This document shows, piece by piece, positions 16,577 through 25,569 of a stretch of 64,000 bases of DNA. A program made the translations under genes and the position numbers. The notes below the pieces were generated by a model. It was given only the letters and a program-made list of their open reading frames with translations, did no database searches and had not been told where the DNA came from. Numbering within the stretch: position 1 is the stretch's first letter; every line of letters starts with the position of its first letter. Location: positions 2,914,001-2,978,000 of the forward strand of contig NZ_SMGE01000001.1 of NCBI RefSeq assembly GCF_004339525.1, given 5' to 3'. Origin of the DNA: Flavobacterium sp. 90 (GTDB taxonomy: Bacteria; Bacteroidota; Bacteroidia; Flavobacteriales; Flavobacteriaceae).

Positions 16577-17803
16577 TTATACTAATTGTTTCAATGCAAT
16601 TTCGAAAGCAGTTGCACTGATATTTGTTTTAGATGGATTTAAAGCGTGCGCTTTTACAATCGCATTTTTTATAATTTCAGAAGTATCATTGAAGATCGCT
16701 TCATCTGTCATTTGAACTTTTTTCTCCATGAAATAAGCAAAAACTCTTGCCATTCCGCAGTTTGAGATAAAGTCAGGAATCAAACTTACTTTATGATCCA
16801 CTTCTTCCATGATAGAACCAAAGAAAATTTCTTTATCAGCAAAAGGAACATTCGCTCCACAAGAAATAACTTCTAGTCCGTTTGCAATTAAGCTATCAAT
16901 TTGACTTTGTTGTACCAATCTTGAAGCAGCACAAGGCGTGAAAATTTCAGCACCAATTGTCCAGATTTTAGAATTGATTTCTTCAAACGGAATCATATTA
17001 TCGGCAACCAATTTGTTTCCGTCTTTGTTTAAAAATAAAGTTCTGATTTCTTCAAAAGAAAAACCATCTTCTTTAATTAATCCGCCATCGCGATCAATGA
17101 TTCCAATAACTTTTGCCCCCATTTCAGCAAGGTAAAAAGCAGCGGCAGAACCTACGTTTCCAAAACCTTGAACGATTGCTTTTTTACCTTTAATGTCTCC
17201 GCCATAAGTAGTATAAAAATGACGAACAGCTTCGGCAACTCCGTAACCTGTAATCATGTCGGCAACAGTATATTTTCTGGTAACATCCGGTGAGAATTTT
17301 GGGTTTTCGATTACCTTGATAACACCTTGACGTAATTGTCCAATTCTATTAATTTTGTCAGCTTCAGTTGGTTTAAAGTGTCCGTTGAAAACTCCTTCTT
17401 GCGGATGCCAAACACCACATTCTTCTGTCATAGGAATCACTTCGTGAATTTCATCTACATTTAAATCTCCACCAGTTCCGTAATAACTTTTCAATAATGG
17501 TGAAACTGCTTTGTACCAACGTTGCAAAACTCCTTTTTTACGCGGGTCATTTGGGTCGAAGTTAATTCCTGATTTAGCTCCTCCAATTGCAGGTCCCGAA
17601 ACCGAAAATTTAACTTCCATTGTTTTGGCCAATGATAAAACTTCATTCATATCTAAGCCTTTTCTCATTCTTGTTCCTCCACCTGCAGCTCCTCCACGTA
17701 GTGAATTAATAACGGTCCATCCTTCGGCTTCTGTTTCAGAATCTTTCCAGTTAAAAACAATTTCAGGTGCTTTATTTTCAAATTGCTGTAATAAATCTTT
17801 CAT
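16577..17803 (-). CDS. Glu/Leu/Phe/Val dehydrogenase family, probable glutamate dehydrogenase
   Basis: A 408-residue cytoplasmic enzyme that reversibly deaminates glutamate (or a related amino acid) to the 2-oxo acid with NAD(P). The catalytic Lys is K77 in PAIGGAKSGINFD, a second substrate block is YYGTGGDLNVDE at 107-118, and the Rossmann motif GFGNVG is at 213-218. Length fits the short hexameric class. Glutamate is favoured as substrate but Leu/Phe/Val relatives share these motifs. It is monocistronic, with a -7-like site at 17871 upstream. Confidence 0.92.
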   Translation of the reverse strand: MKDLLQQFENKAPEIVFNWKDSETEAEGWTVINSLRGGAAGGGTRMRKGLDMNEVLSLAKTMEVKFSVSGPAIGGAKSGINFDPNDPRKKGVLQRWYKAVSPLLKSYYGTGGDLNVDEIHEVIPMTEECGVWHPQEGVFNGHFKPTEADKINRIGQLRQGVIKVIENPKFSPDVTRKYTVADMITGYGVAEAVRHFYTTYGGDIKGKKAIVQGFGNVGSAAAFYLAEMGAKVIGIIDRDGGLIKEDGFSFEEIRTLFLNKDGNKLVADNMIPFEEINSKIWTIGAEIFTPCAASRLVQQSQIDSLIANGLEVISCGANVPFADKEIFFGSIMEEVDHKVSLIPDFISNCGMARVFAYFMEKKVQMTDEAIFNDTSEIIKNAIVKAHALNPSKTNISATAFEIALKQLV

Positions 17804-17870
17804 TTTGTTGAGATATGTTTAGTTTGCGTAAAAGTATAAAATAGAATAATGTGAATAATGTATTTCATAG

Positions 17871-17878
17871 CAAATTTA
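17871..17878 (-). promoter_or_regulatory. -7 element TAAATTTG for the dehydrogenase gene
   Basis: Exact TAnnTTTG on the minus strand, 67 bp before the start codon of the 408-residue dehydrogenase. No -33 partner at standard spacing. Confidence 0.4.
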
Positions 17879-17888
17879 TCAAACAAAA

Positions 17889-17925
17889 AAAGAAAGCCGA
17901 AAACAATATGCTTTCGGCTTAAGAA
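17889..17925 (-). terminator. Terminator of the chalcone-isomerase-like gene
   Basis: Hairpin AAGCCGAAA ... TTTCGGCTT followed on the minus strand by a T run, 30 bp after the stop at 17950. Confidence 0.85.
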
Positions 17926-17949
17926 TTTTATATAAAATTGGGATAATTA

Positions 17950-18525
17950 TTATTGTCCCAATAAATGTTTCTTTAAAGTTTCGTCAACTGGTTTATCAGA
18001 TAACCAGATTCCGAATAATGCTTTTTTGAAATCAAATCCTGGGATTTTTCCTTTAGAAACATCATTTTTAATAACGCTCACAGTTTGGTCTAATGGATTG
18101 TACCATAAAATAAAGACATCTTTTTCTTTTATAACATCGCTTAATAAGGTTTTGAAATCCTCAATTCTTGGACGTAATTCTTCAAGATTGCTTCCTGCAG
18201 ATTTCTCAAATCCGGCATTCATTGCTTTTGTCAATTTGTTTGAAGAAACCATAGCTGAGGTAATTTCAATTCTAATCGCCATTTCAGTATCACTGTCAAT
18301 AATGAATTTTGGATCCTGACTTAATTGCGATAAATACAAGGCTTGTACATAAACTTCCAACCACATTTTTGATCTTCCGCCTGCACCATTAAGTTGCATT
18401 GTTTTATTTTGAACTTCAATTTTTCTTGGAACAGTTACGCCATTTACATCAAGTGTAGCTTGTGCAGAAACCGTCGAAAACTGGGCGCTTAAAAGTAGTG
18501 TAAGTAATAGTAAAATCTTTTTCAT
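17950..18525 (-). CDS. Chalcone isomerase-like domain protein, periplasmic
   Basis: A 191-residue exported protein: signal peptide MKKILLLLTLLLSAQFSTVSAQ, then a chalcone-isomerase-like fold (VPRKIEVQNKTMQLNGAGGR...KMWLEVYVQALYLS, later FDFKKALFGIWLSDKPVDETLK). In bacteria this domain occurs in periplasmic proteins with no proven isomerase activity, and no flavonoid pathway genes are nearby. It is monocistronic with its own terminator; a -7-like TATTTTTG lies at 18552-18559 on the minus strand. Confidence 0.85.
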   Translation of the reverse strand: MKKILLLLTLLLSAQFSTVSAQATLDVNGVTVPRKIEVQNKTMQLNGAGGRSKMWLEVYVQALYLSQLSQDPKFIIDSDTEMAIRIEITSAMVSSNKLTKAMNAGFEKSAGSNLEELRPRIEDFKTLLSDVIKEKDVFILWYNPLDQTVSVIKNDVSKGKIPGFDFKKALFGIWLSDKPVDETLKKHLLGQ

Positions 18526-19009
18526 ATTCTGTCGATAATTTTGTTTTTGGGCAAAAATAATGTTAATTTATTAATTTTAAGTTGTTATTGAGCATGTTTT
18601 TTTATTCCGTATTTTAATTTTTTTTAATGTATGTATTTAACAATCAAATTAGTAAGACTTGTTTTACGTACATTTGCGCGTTTTAAGGTTTGTTTAATCT
18701 TTTTGAGATTAAAATTGTCCAGTTTCTTTATGTTTTATCGTTTTTTCAAGACAATTATATTCTTAAATTTTAAAGAAAACATTGCAAATTTTATGTCAGT
18801 TGGGCTAAATTTCGTTATTATTACGAAAACGTTATCGTAATTGTTGCTGATCTATTAAAATTATATGCATGCATTGTTAAATTGAGTTTTAAAAATTATC
18901 TTTGGAAGCCTTTTAAAAAAACAAAAACAAGTAAAACATAAAACCGAACAATTCTATAAACGAAGTTTTCTGAATTTTGGTTTTCAAAAACAATAAAACT
19001 ACAAAGACT
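18526..19009. other. Intergenic region upstream of acyl-CoA dehydrogenase
   Basis: 484 bp between divergent genes. It contains the minus-strand -7 element at 18552-18559 and the plus-strand promoter at 18874-18904. A 69-codon frame at 18631-18840 is Phe/Leu-rich and not supported as a gene. Confidence 0.5.
18874..18904 (+). promoter_or_regulatory. Promoter TTG-N20-TATCTTTG
   Basis: -33 TTG at 18874-18876, a 20-bp spacer and a perfect -7 TATCTTTG at 18897-18904. It drives the acyl-CoA dehydrogenase, giving a 5' leader of about 100 nt. This is the best complete promoter match in the window. Confidence 0.7.
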
Positions 19010-20152
19010 ATGGATTTCAATCTGACCGAAGAACATTTAATGATTCAACAAGCCGCTAGAGATTTTGCTCAAAACGAATTGTTGCCGGGTGTTATTGAAC
19101 GTGACGAAAAACAAATTTTTCCGACGGAACAAGTAAAAAAAATGGGACAATTAGGATTCATGGGAATGATGGTTGATCCTAAATATGGCGGAAGTGGACT
19201 TGATGCAATTTCATACGTAATTGCAATGGAAGAAATTTCTAAAGTTGATGCATCTGCTTCTGTAGTAATGTCTGTGAACAACTCATTAGTTTGTTGGGGA
19301 TTACAAGAGTTTGGAACTGAAGAACAAAAACAAAAATATTTACCGGGTCTGGCTTCAGGTGAAATTCACGGAGCTTTTTGCTTAAGCGAGCCGGAAGCCG
19401 GAAGTGATGCAACTTCTCAAAAAACAACTGCGGTTGATATGGGAGATCACTATATTGTAAACGGAACAAAAAACTGGATTACGAACGGAAATACAGCATC
19501 AGTTTATTTGGTAATTGCTCAAACGCATCCTGAATTAAAACATAAAGGAATCAATGCTTTGATTATGACCAAAGATATGCCTGGTTTTTCTATTGGACCA
19601 AAAGAACAAAAAATGGGAATCCGTGGTTCTGATACACATTCTTTAATGTTTAGTGATGTAAAAGTTCCTAAAGAAAACAGAATTGGTGAAGATGGTTTCG
19701 GATTCAAATTTGCAATGAAAACGCTTGCCGGAGGACGTATTGGTATTGCTTCTCAAGCTTTAGGAATTGCTTCGGGAGCTTATGAATTAGCTTTGAAATA
19801 TTCTAAAGAGCGTAAAGCCTTTGGAACTGAAATTTGCAATCATCAGGCAATTGCTTTTAAATTGGCAGATATGGCAGTTAATATCGAAGCAGCGCGCCAT
19901 TTATGTATGAAAGCGGCTTGGGATAAAGACCAACATAAAAATTATGATGTAAGTGGAGCAATGGCAAAATTGTTTGCATCTCAAGTGGCGATGGACACGG
20001 CGGTAGAAGCAGTGCAGATTCACGGAGGAAACGGTTACGTAAAAGAGTACCATGTAGAACGTTTTATGCGTGATGCAAAAATTACTCAAATCTATGAAGG
20101 AACATCAGAGATTCAGAAAATTGTAATTTCAAGAGCTGTTATTGCAGGATAA
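19010..20152 (+). CDS. Acyl-CoA dehydrogenase
   Basis: A 380-residue flavoenzyme that introduces the alpha-beta double bond in acyl-CoA thioesters. The frame is open from 18977, but the family start MDFNLTEEHLMIQQAARDFA fits the Met at 19010. Visible blocks are CLSEPEAGSDATS (FAD/substrate), KNWITNG, the helical RKAFGTEICNHQAIAFKLADM block and the C-terminal QIHGGNGYVKEYHVERFMRDAKITQIYEGTSEIQ, whose EGTSE holds the usual catalytic Glu for short- and medium-chain enzymes. Monocistronic with promoter and terminator. Confidence 0.95.
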   Translation: MDFNLTEEHLMIQQAARDFAQNELLPGVIERDEKQIFPTEQVKKMGQLGFMGMMVDPKYGGSGLDAISYVIAMEEISKVDASASVVMSVNNSLVCWGLQEFGTEEQKQKYLPGLASGEIHGAFCLSEPEAGSDATSQKTTAVDMGDHYIVNGTKNWITNGNTASVYLVIAQTHPELKHKGINALIMTKDMPGFSIGPKEQKMGIRGSDTHSLMFSDVKVPKENRIGEDGFGFKFAMKTLAGGRIGIASQALGIASGAYELALKYSKERKAFGTEICNHQAIAFKLADMAVNIEAARHLCMKAAWDKDQHKNYDVSGAMAKLFASQVAMDTAVEAVQIHGGNGYVKEYHVERFMRDAKITQIYEGTSEIQKIVISRAVIAG

Positions 20153-20172
20153 TTTTTTTATAATATTTAAAA

Positions 20173-20212
20173 TAAAACCCTTTCAAGCATTTGAGTTTGA
20201 AAGGGTTTTTTT
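20173..20212 (+). terminator. Terminator of acyl-CoA dehydrogenase
   Basis: Hairpin AAAACCCTTTCAA / TTGAAAGGGTTTT followed by a T run, 21 bp after the stop codon. Confidence 0.92.
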
Positions 20213-20231
20213 GTCAAGCTGAACTATAATT

Positions 20232-20362
20232 TGAACGCTGATGACGCGGATTCGCTACCGCGAAAACGCTGATAAAATGGATTTCTATTATTTTTTAAAA
20301 TAAAAAATCCGCCTCAATCTGTGTCTTCGCGGTAGCGAATCTGTATAATCCGCGTGCTAAAA
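20232..20362. repeat. Inverted-repeat element with GATTCGCTACCGCGAA arms
   Basis: Arms GATTCGCTACCGCGAA (20249-20264) and its exact complement (20326-20341), with outer AACGCTGATGACGCG and ATCCGCG sequences and an AT-rich centre. It can form a long hairpin. No gene is present. Confidence 0.75.
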
Positions 20363-20427
20363 CTTATCAGAAAGATAATCCATGCAACTGCTAAATTAAT
20401 TACATTTACACAACAGATTTAATTTTT

Positions 20428-21105
20428 ATGTACGAAGATTTAAAATATTGGTATTTACGAGATCATAAATTGTTTAGAACTTTGAGTTATTCACAAATCA
20501 AGCAATTGTGTATTATTACAGGTTTTAAAAAAGCTTCAAAAGGAGAAATTATCTATTTTTCTACTTCAGATTTACCCCGAATCTTTTTACTTAAAAAAGG
20601 AAACATCAAAATTGTAGCCATTGATGACGATGGAAACGAAACCATAAAAGATATTATTCAAAAAGGAGATTTGTTTGGCGAATTGACTTTAGAAACCGAT
20701 TCTAAAAACGAAGAATATGCAAAAGTCCTTTCAGACGATGTCGCAATTTGTAGTTTTCTAATGTCGGATTTTGAAGATTTATTGCTTAGAAATCCAACTT
20801 TGGCGCTTTCATACACCAAATTTGTTGGTCTGAAAATGAAACGTATCAAGAATAGTTATGCCAATTTAATTTCTAAAGACGCAAAAACAAGATTACATCA
20901 GTTTCTAAAAGATTGGGCAGAAAAAGAAGGTATTCAAAATGGAAATACTGTGGTACTTGATAATTATCTGACGCAAAGTGATATTGCACAAATCATTTGC
21001 ACGTCAAGGCAAACAGCCACACAATTATTGAACGAAATGGAAACGAATAATCTTTTGGCTTACAACAGAAAAGAAATTATCATTCCGGATATTACCAAAA
21101 TATAA
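20428..21105 (+). CDS. Crp/Fnr family transcriptional regulator
   Basis: A 225-residue regulator with a cyclic-nucleotide-binding-type beta roll at about 15-130 (RIFLLKKGNIKIVAIDDDGNETIKDIIQKGDLFGELTL) and a winged HTH with TQSDIAQIICTSRQTATQLLNEME at about 180-203. GDLFGEL resembles the phosphate-binding cassette, but the conserved Arg-Ser pair is not present (the next residues are TLETDS), so cAMP binding is doubtful. Its last codons are the left end of a 153-bp tandem repeat that continues downstream. Confidence 0.92.
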   Translation: MYEDLKYWYLRDHKLFRTLSYSQIKQLCIITGFKKASKGEIIYFSTSDLPRIFLLKKGNIKIVAIDDDGNETIKDIIQKGDLFGELTLETDSKNEEYAKVLSDDVAICSFLMSDFEDLLLRNPTLALSYTKFVGLKMKRIKNSYANLISKDAKTRLHQFLKDWAEKEGIQNGNTVVLDNYLTQSDIAQIICTSRQTATQLLNEMETNNLLAYNRKEIIIPDITKI

Positions 21106-21540
21106 TTAGCTCAAGTTGATATTTAATAAAGTGTAGTCCCTACGGGACAAAAATTGGCATGAATAAACTGATTTCTACCAATATGTAATCTCTCCGAGAT
21201 ATTTTTTGTTACTCCGTTAGGAGTTAAATATATCATTCCGGATATTACCAAAATATAATTAGTTCCAATTGCTATTTAATAAAGTGTAGTCCCTACGGGA
21301 CAAAAATTGGCATGAATAAACTGATTTCTACCAATATGTAATCTCTCCGAGATATTTTTTTGTTATTCCGTCAGGAGTTGAATATATCATTCCGAATTTT
21401 ACCAAAATATAATTAATTCCAATTGCTATTTAATAAAGTGTAGTCCCTAAGGGATAAAAAATGATATGAATAAATTGATTTCTACCAATTTCTAATCTCT
21501 CCGAGATATTTTTTGTTACTCCGATAGGAGTTAAATATTG
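21079..21540. repeat. 153-154-bp direct tandem repeat, about three copies
   Basis: Units start at 21079, 21232 and 21386 with ATCATTCCGGATATTACC (third copy changed). Each unit carries GTAGTCCCTACGGGAC, TCTCCGAGAT and CTCCGTTAGGAG, three short hairpins. The first unit begins inside the regulator's coding sequence and includes its stop codon. Copies one and two are nearly identical; the third is diverged. Confidence 0.95.
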
Positions 21541-21875
21541 GTAGCAGAATAGTAAAATCTACCAGAAAAATATCCCGTAGGGATTAAACTTTTTAGAGCA
21601 ACTTATTTATTAAACTAGTAACTTGAATTAATTAACTCATTCTGTATAATTCATTAAAATCTAATTTAGTACATAGCAAACACGGATTTAACTATTGTGA
21701 ATTGATAAAAATGAAATGCCTTTTTACGTAAACAGAATCTATATATCTGTGTGTTTAAATATAATTGTTTACAACGGTTATAATTTATTTTAGGCGAAGT
21801 GTAAATTAGCCGACATTTTCCTTTTTCATAGCAAAGTAATTTTACATCATCAAAAAGATGTAACACCAAAAAGCT
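21541..21875. other. Intergenic region upstream of the peroxiredoxin operon
   Basis: An AT-rich stretch. Its left end holds a reversed repeat remnant (CCCGTAGGGATTAAAC near 21583). No convincing promoter element was found before the operon start at 21876; a 67-codon minus-strand frame here is not supported. Confidence 0.4.
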
Positions 21876-22472
21876 ATGAAAAAATTAATTCTTATTTTTT
21901 TAGTAACCTTCACTACGGTTGCTAACGCACAAAACGCAATCCCCAAAGTTGCGACAGATATTGCTCCTTTATTAATAGGAGAGAAAATTCCCGACATTAC
22001 TTTGAAAACAGCTGAAAACACAGTTGTCAAAATTTCTGATTTGCTTAAAAAGAAAAAAACAGTTTTAGTTTTTTATCGAGGCGGTTGGTGTCCGTATTGC
22101 AATATGCATTTGCAGGCATTGGCTGAAGCCGAAAAACAAATTCTCGATTTAGGATATCAAATTATTGCGATTAGTCCTGATGCCCCGGAGAATTTGAAAA
22201 TTACAGAAGAAAAAGATAAAGTAAAATATACCTTACTTTCTGATTCAAAAGGCGAACTTATAAAAGCAGTTGGAATTGCTTATGAAGCTCCGGAAAACTA
22301 TAAATCAGTAATTAACGTACATTCTAAAGGAGCCAATACCAATTTCTTACCAGTTCCGTCCGTTTTTGTTCTCAACCCGGAATCTGATATCTTATTCGAA
22401 TATATTTCTCCTGATTTTAAGCACCGAATTTCGACCGATTTACTTGTTTCAGTATTAACAAATATCAAATAA
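21876..22472 (+). CDS. Exported peroxiredoxin-like (AhpC/TSA) protein
   Basis: A 198-residue thioredoxin-fold protein with a signal peptide (1-19, ending NAQ). After the strand KTVLVFYRGGWCP comes the CPYC motif at C72 and C75 in the position of the peroxidatic/thioredoxin-like active site, then AEKQILDLGYQIIAISPDAPE. RGGWCPYC is characteristic of the peroxiredoxin-like bacterial subfamily. It probably reduces peroxides or disulfides in the periplasm. It is the first gene of a tight seven-gene run, 6 bp before the YHS gene. Confidence 0.9.
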   Translation: MKKLILIFLVTFTTVANAQNAIPKVATDIAPLLIGEKIPDITLKTAENTVVKISDLLKKKKTVLVFYRGGWCPYCNMHLQALAEAEKQILDLGYQIIAISPDAPENLKITEEKDKVKYTLLSDSKGELIKAVGIAYEAPENYKSVINVHSKGANTNFLPVPSVFVLNPESDILFEYISPDFKHRISTDLLVSVLTNIK

Positions 22473-22478
22473 AATAAG

Positions 22479-22937
22479 ATGAAAAAGCTAGTGTTATTTG
22501 TGTTGATTTTGGTTTCAGGTATTTCATTTGCTCAAAACGATGCAAAACGAATTAATCAATATAATTTAGAAAATAAAGTTGCAATTCAGGGTTATGATCC
22601 GGTTGGATATTTTAATCAGGCAAAAGCAATCAAATGGAAAAAAGAAATTTCAGCTTCTTATCAAGGTGTAGTTTATAAATTTTCGTCAAGCGAAAATAAA
22701 GATGCGTTCTTAAAAAATCCCTCAAAATATGAACCTCAATACGGCGGATGGTGCGCTTATGCAATGGGAAGTTCTGGCGAGAAAGTCGAAATAAATCCTG
22801 AAACTTTCAAGATTATCGACGGTAAACTTTATCTGTTTTACAACGCTTATTTCAATAATACTTTGAAAACCTGGAATAAAGATGAGACGAAATTAAAGTC
22901 ACAAGCAGATACGAACTGGAAAAATATATTTAAATAA
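22479..22937 (+). CDS. YHS-domain protein, exported
   Basis: A 152-residue protein with signal peptide (MKKLVLFVLILVSGISFAQ) and a YHS-type domain (VAIQGYDPVGYFNQAKAIKW, then YQGVVYKFSSSENKDAFLKNPSKYEPQYGGWCAYAMG). The single Cys in GGWCAYAMG is the position typical of putative metal-binding YHS proteins. Likely a periplasmic metal or redox accessory protein. It is in the peroxiredoxin operon (6 bp from the gene before, 8 bp to the next). Confidence 0.9.
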   Translation: MKKLVLFVLILVSGISFAQNDAKRINQYNLENKVAIQGYDPVGYFNQAKAIKWKKEISASYQGVVYKFSSSENKDAFLKNPSKYEPQYGGWCAYAMGSSGEKVEINPETFKIIDGKLYLFYNAYFNNTLKTWNKDETKLKSQADTNWKNIFK

Positions 22938-22945
22938 TAACGATC

Positions 22946-23332
22946 ATGAAAACAGAAAAATTAGTCTGGATTTTAAGAGTCGTAGCAGCAGGAATCTTGT
23001 TGCAAACCTTATTTTTTAAGTTCAGCGGAGCAGCAGAAAGTATCTATATTTTTTCGACTTTAGGAATAGAACCTTACGGAAGAATCGGATCCGGAATTGC
23101 CGAATTGATTTGCGCCATTTTAATTCTGATTCCAAAAACCACATGGATTGGAGCTTTAGGCGGATGCGGAATAATGACAGGAGCAATTTTGTCGCATTTA
23201 TTTGTCTTAGGAATAGTAGTCGAAAATGACGGAGGATTTCTGTTTCTCTTAGCCATTATTACCTTAATATGTTGTTTAACATTGCTTTATTTCAATAAAA
23301 ATAAATTGTTTAATCTTCTAAAACTAAAATAG
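22946..23332 (+). CDS. DoxX-like inner-membrane protein
   Basis: A 128-residue protein with four membrane segments (about 8-28, 45-65, 70-92, 97-118). The FKFSGAAESIYIFSTLG and GRIGSGIAELICAILILIP blocks fit the DoxX/DoxD-like family, which has been linked to redox reactions at the membrane. It is the third gene of the run, 2 bp before the DinB gene. Confidence 0.8.
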   Translation: MKTEKLVWILRVVAAGILLQTLFFKFSGAAESIYIFSTLGIEPYGRIGSGIAELICAILILIPKTTWIGALGGCGIMTGAILSHLFVLGIVVENDGGFLFLLAIITLICCLTLLYFNKNKLFNLLKLK

Positions 23333-23334
23333 CC

Positions 23335-23823
23335 ATGTTACTAAAATCAATACGCCACAGTTTAGAGGAATTAGTTTCTCTATTAGATCAATTATCTGAT
23401 CAGGATTATGCGAAATCTTGCGAAGCTTTAAGTGACGCAACAATTGGAGAACATGTAAGACATATTCTCGAAATGTATAAATGTCTTGAAAATGGTTATG
23501 AATTGGGAATTTTAAATTATGATAATCGCGAGAGAAATATTCGAATTCAAACCGAAACGGAATTTGCAAAAGAATTTATAACAGAAATAAAAAGTGGTTT
23601 GAAAAGCGAAAACAAAACCATTTATCTGGAACAGCAAATTGATGGACTTGCAATTAGAATTCAGAGTAGTTATTATAGAGAATTACTTTATAATCTGGAA
23701 CATTGCATTCATCATCAGGCATTAATAAAAGTAGGCGTTCTACAACTAAAAAATATTTCGGTTCACGAGGATTTTGGTGTGGCGCGATCTACTATAGAAT
23801 ATAGAAAACAATGTGTACAGTAA
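23335..23823 (+). CDS. DinB-like four-helix-bundle protein
   Basis: A 162-residue soluble helical protein of the DinB/YfiT-like fold. The first helix carries LLDQLSDQDYAK, the second TIGEHVRHILEMYKCLE with a His likely to bind metal, and the last LLYNLEHCIHHQALIKVGV with the further His residues. These His positions match the divalent-metal site of the family. Some relatives are bacillithiol- or mycothiol-dependent transferases; the cofactor here is unknown. It overlaps the next gene by 13 bp. Confidence 0.82.
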   Translation: MLLKSIRHSLEELVSLLDQLSDQDYAKSCEALSDATIGEHVRHILEMYKCLENGYELGILNYDNRERNIRIQTETEFAKEFITEIKSGLKSENKTIYLEQQIDGLAIRIQSSYYRELLYNLEHCIHHQALIKVGVLQLKNISVHEDFGVARSTIEYRKQCVQ

Positions 23824-24521
23824 GTTTTGTAAACAATAATGGAGTTGTGATTATAACTTCAAATCGTGATGAAAAAGTAATTCGTCCCGGAGCTCTTGCG
23901 CCAAGAAATTATTGTTTGGGCGGTAAAAACATCATGTATCCAAAAGATCAAAAAGCCGGAGGAACTTGGTTTGCGGTTGATGAAAACGGAACCGTTTTGG
24001 TACTTTTGAATGGCGGAATTAAAAAACACAATCCCTTATTTCTTTATAGAAAAAGCCGGGGATTAATTGCTTTGGATGTTATTTCGAATGCTTCGCCAAA
24101 GGATTTCTGGAATGAAATTAATCTCGAAGATATAGAGCCATTTACCTTGGTTCTATATCAGAAAGAAGAATTGTACGAACTGATTTGGGACGGTATTACA
24201 AAATGGAAAACATTATTAGACGTGACGAAAAATCATATTTGGTCATCGGTTACTTTATATTCTGAAGAAATTAGAAAAAGCCGTTCTCGTTGGTTTTTTA
24301 ATTTTTTGAAAGACAAGAATAAAATCTCTGCTTTGGATATGCTGAACTTTCATAGAAATACCGAAAATGATGATTCAGAAAACGGTTTGATTATCAACAG
24401 AGAAAATACCTTAAAAACATTAAGTGTGACGCAAGCGATAATTAAGAAAAATAAAGGTACAATGAAGTACTTTGATTTGATTAAAACAGAAGATTTTTCG
24501 ACTTCTTTTATAAGTATTTAA
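23811..24521 (+). CDS. NRDE (TANGO2-like) protein
   Basis: A 236-residue protein beginning MCTVSFV with the hallmark NRDE at 18-21, followed by GGTWFAVDENGTVLVLLNGG. Bacterial members are of uncertain activity; the fold is Ntn-hydrolase-like with the N-terminal Cys exposed after Met removal. It overlaps the DinB gene by 13 bp, so expression is coupled, and precedes an ATP-grasp gene by 11 bp. Confidence 0.85.
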   Translation: MCTVSFVNNNGVVIITSNRDEKVIRPGALAPRNYCLGGKNIMYPKDQKAGGTWFAVDENGTVLVLLNGGIKKHNPLFLYRKSRGLIALDVISNASPKDFWNEINLEDIEPFTLVLYQKEELYELIWDGITKWKTLLDVTKNHIWSSVTLYSEEIRKSRSRWFFNFLKDKNKISALDMLNFHRNTENDDSENGLIINRENTLKTLSVTQAIIKKNKGTMKYFDLIKTEDFSTSFISI

Positions 24522-24532
24522 AACAAATTACG

Positions 24533-25567
24533 ATGAAACTATTTTTTCATAAAGTCAGCAATTGGGAATATTGGCCGTTTCAGGTTTTGTACGTTCCTAT
24601 TTATTTTCTTTGGGCGTATTATGCAATCAAAGCGAGATCAGTTTTCTTTTTTAACGCCTCGAATCCAAAGATTAAAAACGGCGGTTTTTTAATGGAAAGC
24701 AAAAAGCAGATTTATGATTTGCTTCCTAAAGAACATTACCCAAAAACTATTTTGATCAGAGAAAGTACAGATTTAAAAAAGATTGTAAGTACTATAGTCG
24801 ATAATAGAGTTTATTTTCCTTTTATAGCCAAACCAGATATTGGTTTGCGTGGTTCTGGTGTAAAAAAAATCAGAAATATTTATGAATTAGGGGAATATGC
24901 GAAGAAAGCAAATTTTGATTTTTTGATTCAGGATTTAATTCCGTTTAAAAATGAAGTTGGGATTTTTTATGTACGTCATCCACATCAGAAAGAAGGAAGG
25001 ATTACCGGAATTGTTTCGAAAGAATTTTTAATTGTTACCGGCGACGGAATCTCAACAATTGAAGATTTAATATGTAAAACGCCAAGATTTAAACTCCAAC
25101 TCGAAGCATTGCAGGAAGAATACGGAAGTGAGTTACATAAAGTTTTGAAAAGTGGCGAAATGTTGAATTTAGTACCGTTTGGGAATCATGCGCGGGGAGC
25201 AAAATTTCTTGACGGAAGTAATTTGATTACACCAAAATTAACTGCAATGATAAATGAAGTTGCGACTAAAATTCCGGAATTCTATTTTGGACGATTTGAT
25301 ATCATGTACAATACTTTTGAAGAATTGGAACGAGGAGAAAACTTTCAAATTGTAGAACTTAACGGAGCTGCAAGTGAGCCAACACATATTTATGATCCGA
25401 AACATTCCGTTTGGTTTGCCTGGAAAGAATTGGCACGACACATCACTTATATGTATGAAATTAGTGCCGAAAATCATAAAATGGGAGTTCCGTATTTAAA
25501 TTATAAAGTTGGAATTCGCGAATACAGATTGCATTTGGTGCAAAATAATAAAATTGTAAATTTTTGA
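24533..25567 (+). CDS. ATP-grasp protein, D-Ala-D-Ala-ligase-like
   Basis: A 344-residue protein with an N-terminal hydrophobic segment at about 17-33 and an ATP-grasp core: IAKPDIGLRGSGVKKI (nucleotide-binding loop) at about 98-113, QDLIPFKNEVGIFYVRHP at about 132-150, and the metal-binding FGRFDIMYN...FQIVELNGAASEPTHIYDP at about 250-290, where E and N bind magnesium. Such enzymes join a carboxylate to an amine or thiol using ATP. Substrates are unknown. It overlaps the exporter gene frame, so the two are likely linked. Confidence 0.82.
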   Translation: MKLFFHKVSNWEYWPFQVLYVPIYFLWAYYAIKARSVFFFNASNPKIKNGGFLMESKKQIYDLLPKEHYPKTILIRESTDLKKIVSTIVDNRVYFPFIAKPDIGLRGSGVKKIRNIYELGEYAKKANFDFLIQDLIPFKNEVGIFYVRHPHQKEGRITGIVSKEFLIVTGDGISTIEDLICKTPRFKLQLEALQEEYGSELHKVLKSGEMLNLVPFGNHARGAKFLDGSNLITPKLTAMINEVATKIPEFYFGRFDIMYNTFEELERGENFQIVELNGAASEPTHIYDPKHSVWFAWKELARHITYMYEISAENHKMGVPYLNYKVGIREYRLHLVQNNKIVNF

Positions 25568-25569
25568 AA

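Noticed and set aside
18631..18840. 69-codon plus-strand frame with a TACATTTG at 18669
   Set aside because: The promoter-like word lies inside the frame rather than before it, and the translation is Phe/Leu-rich without a fold.
21079..21540. CRISPR array
   Set aside because: The repeat is contiguous (no spacers), unit length 153 bp, and no cas gene is near.
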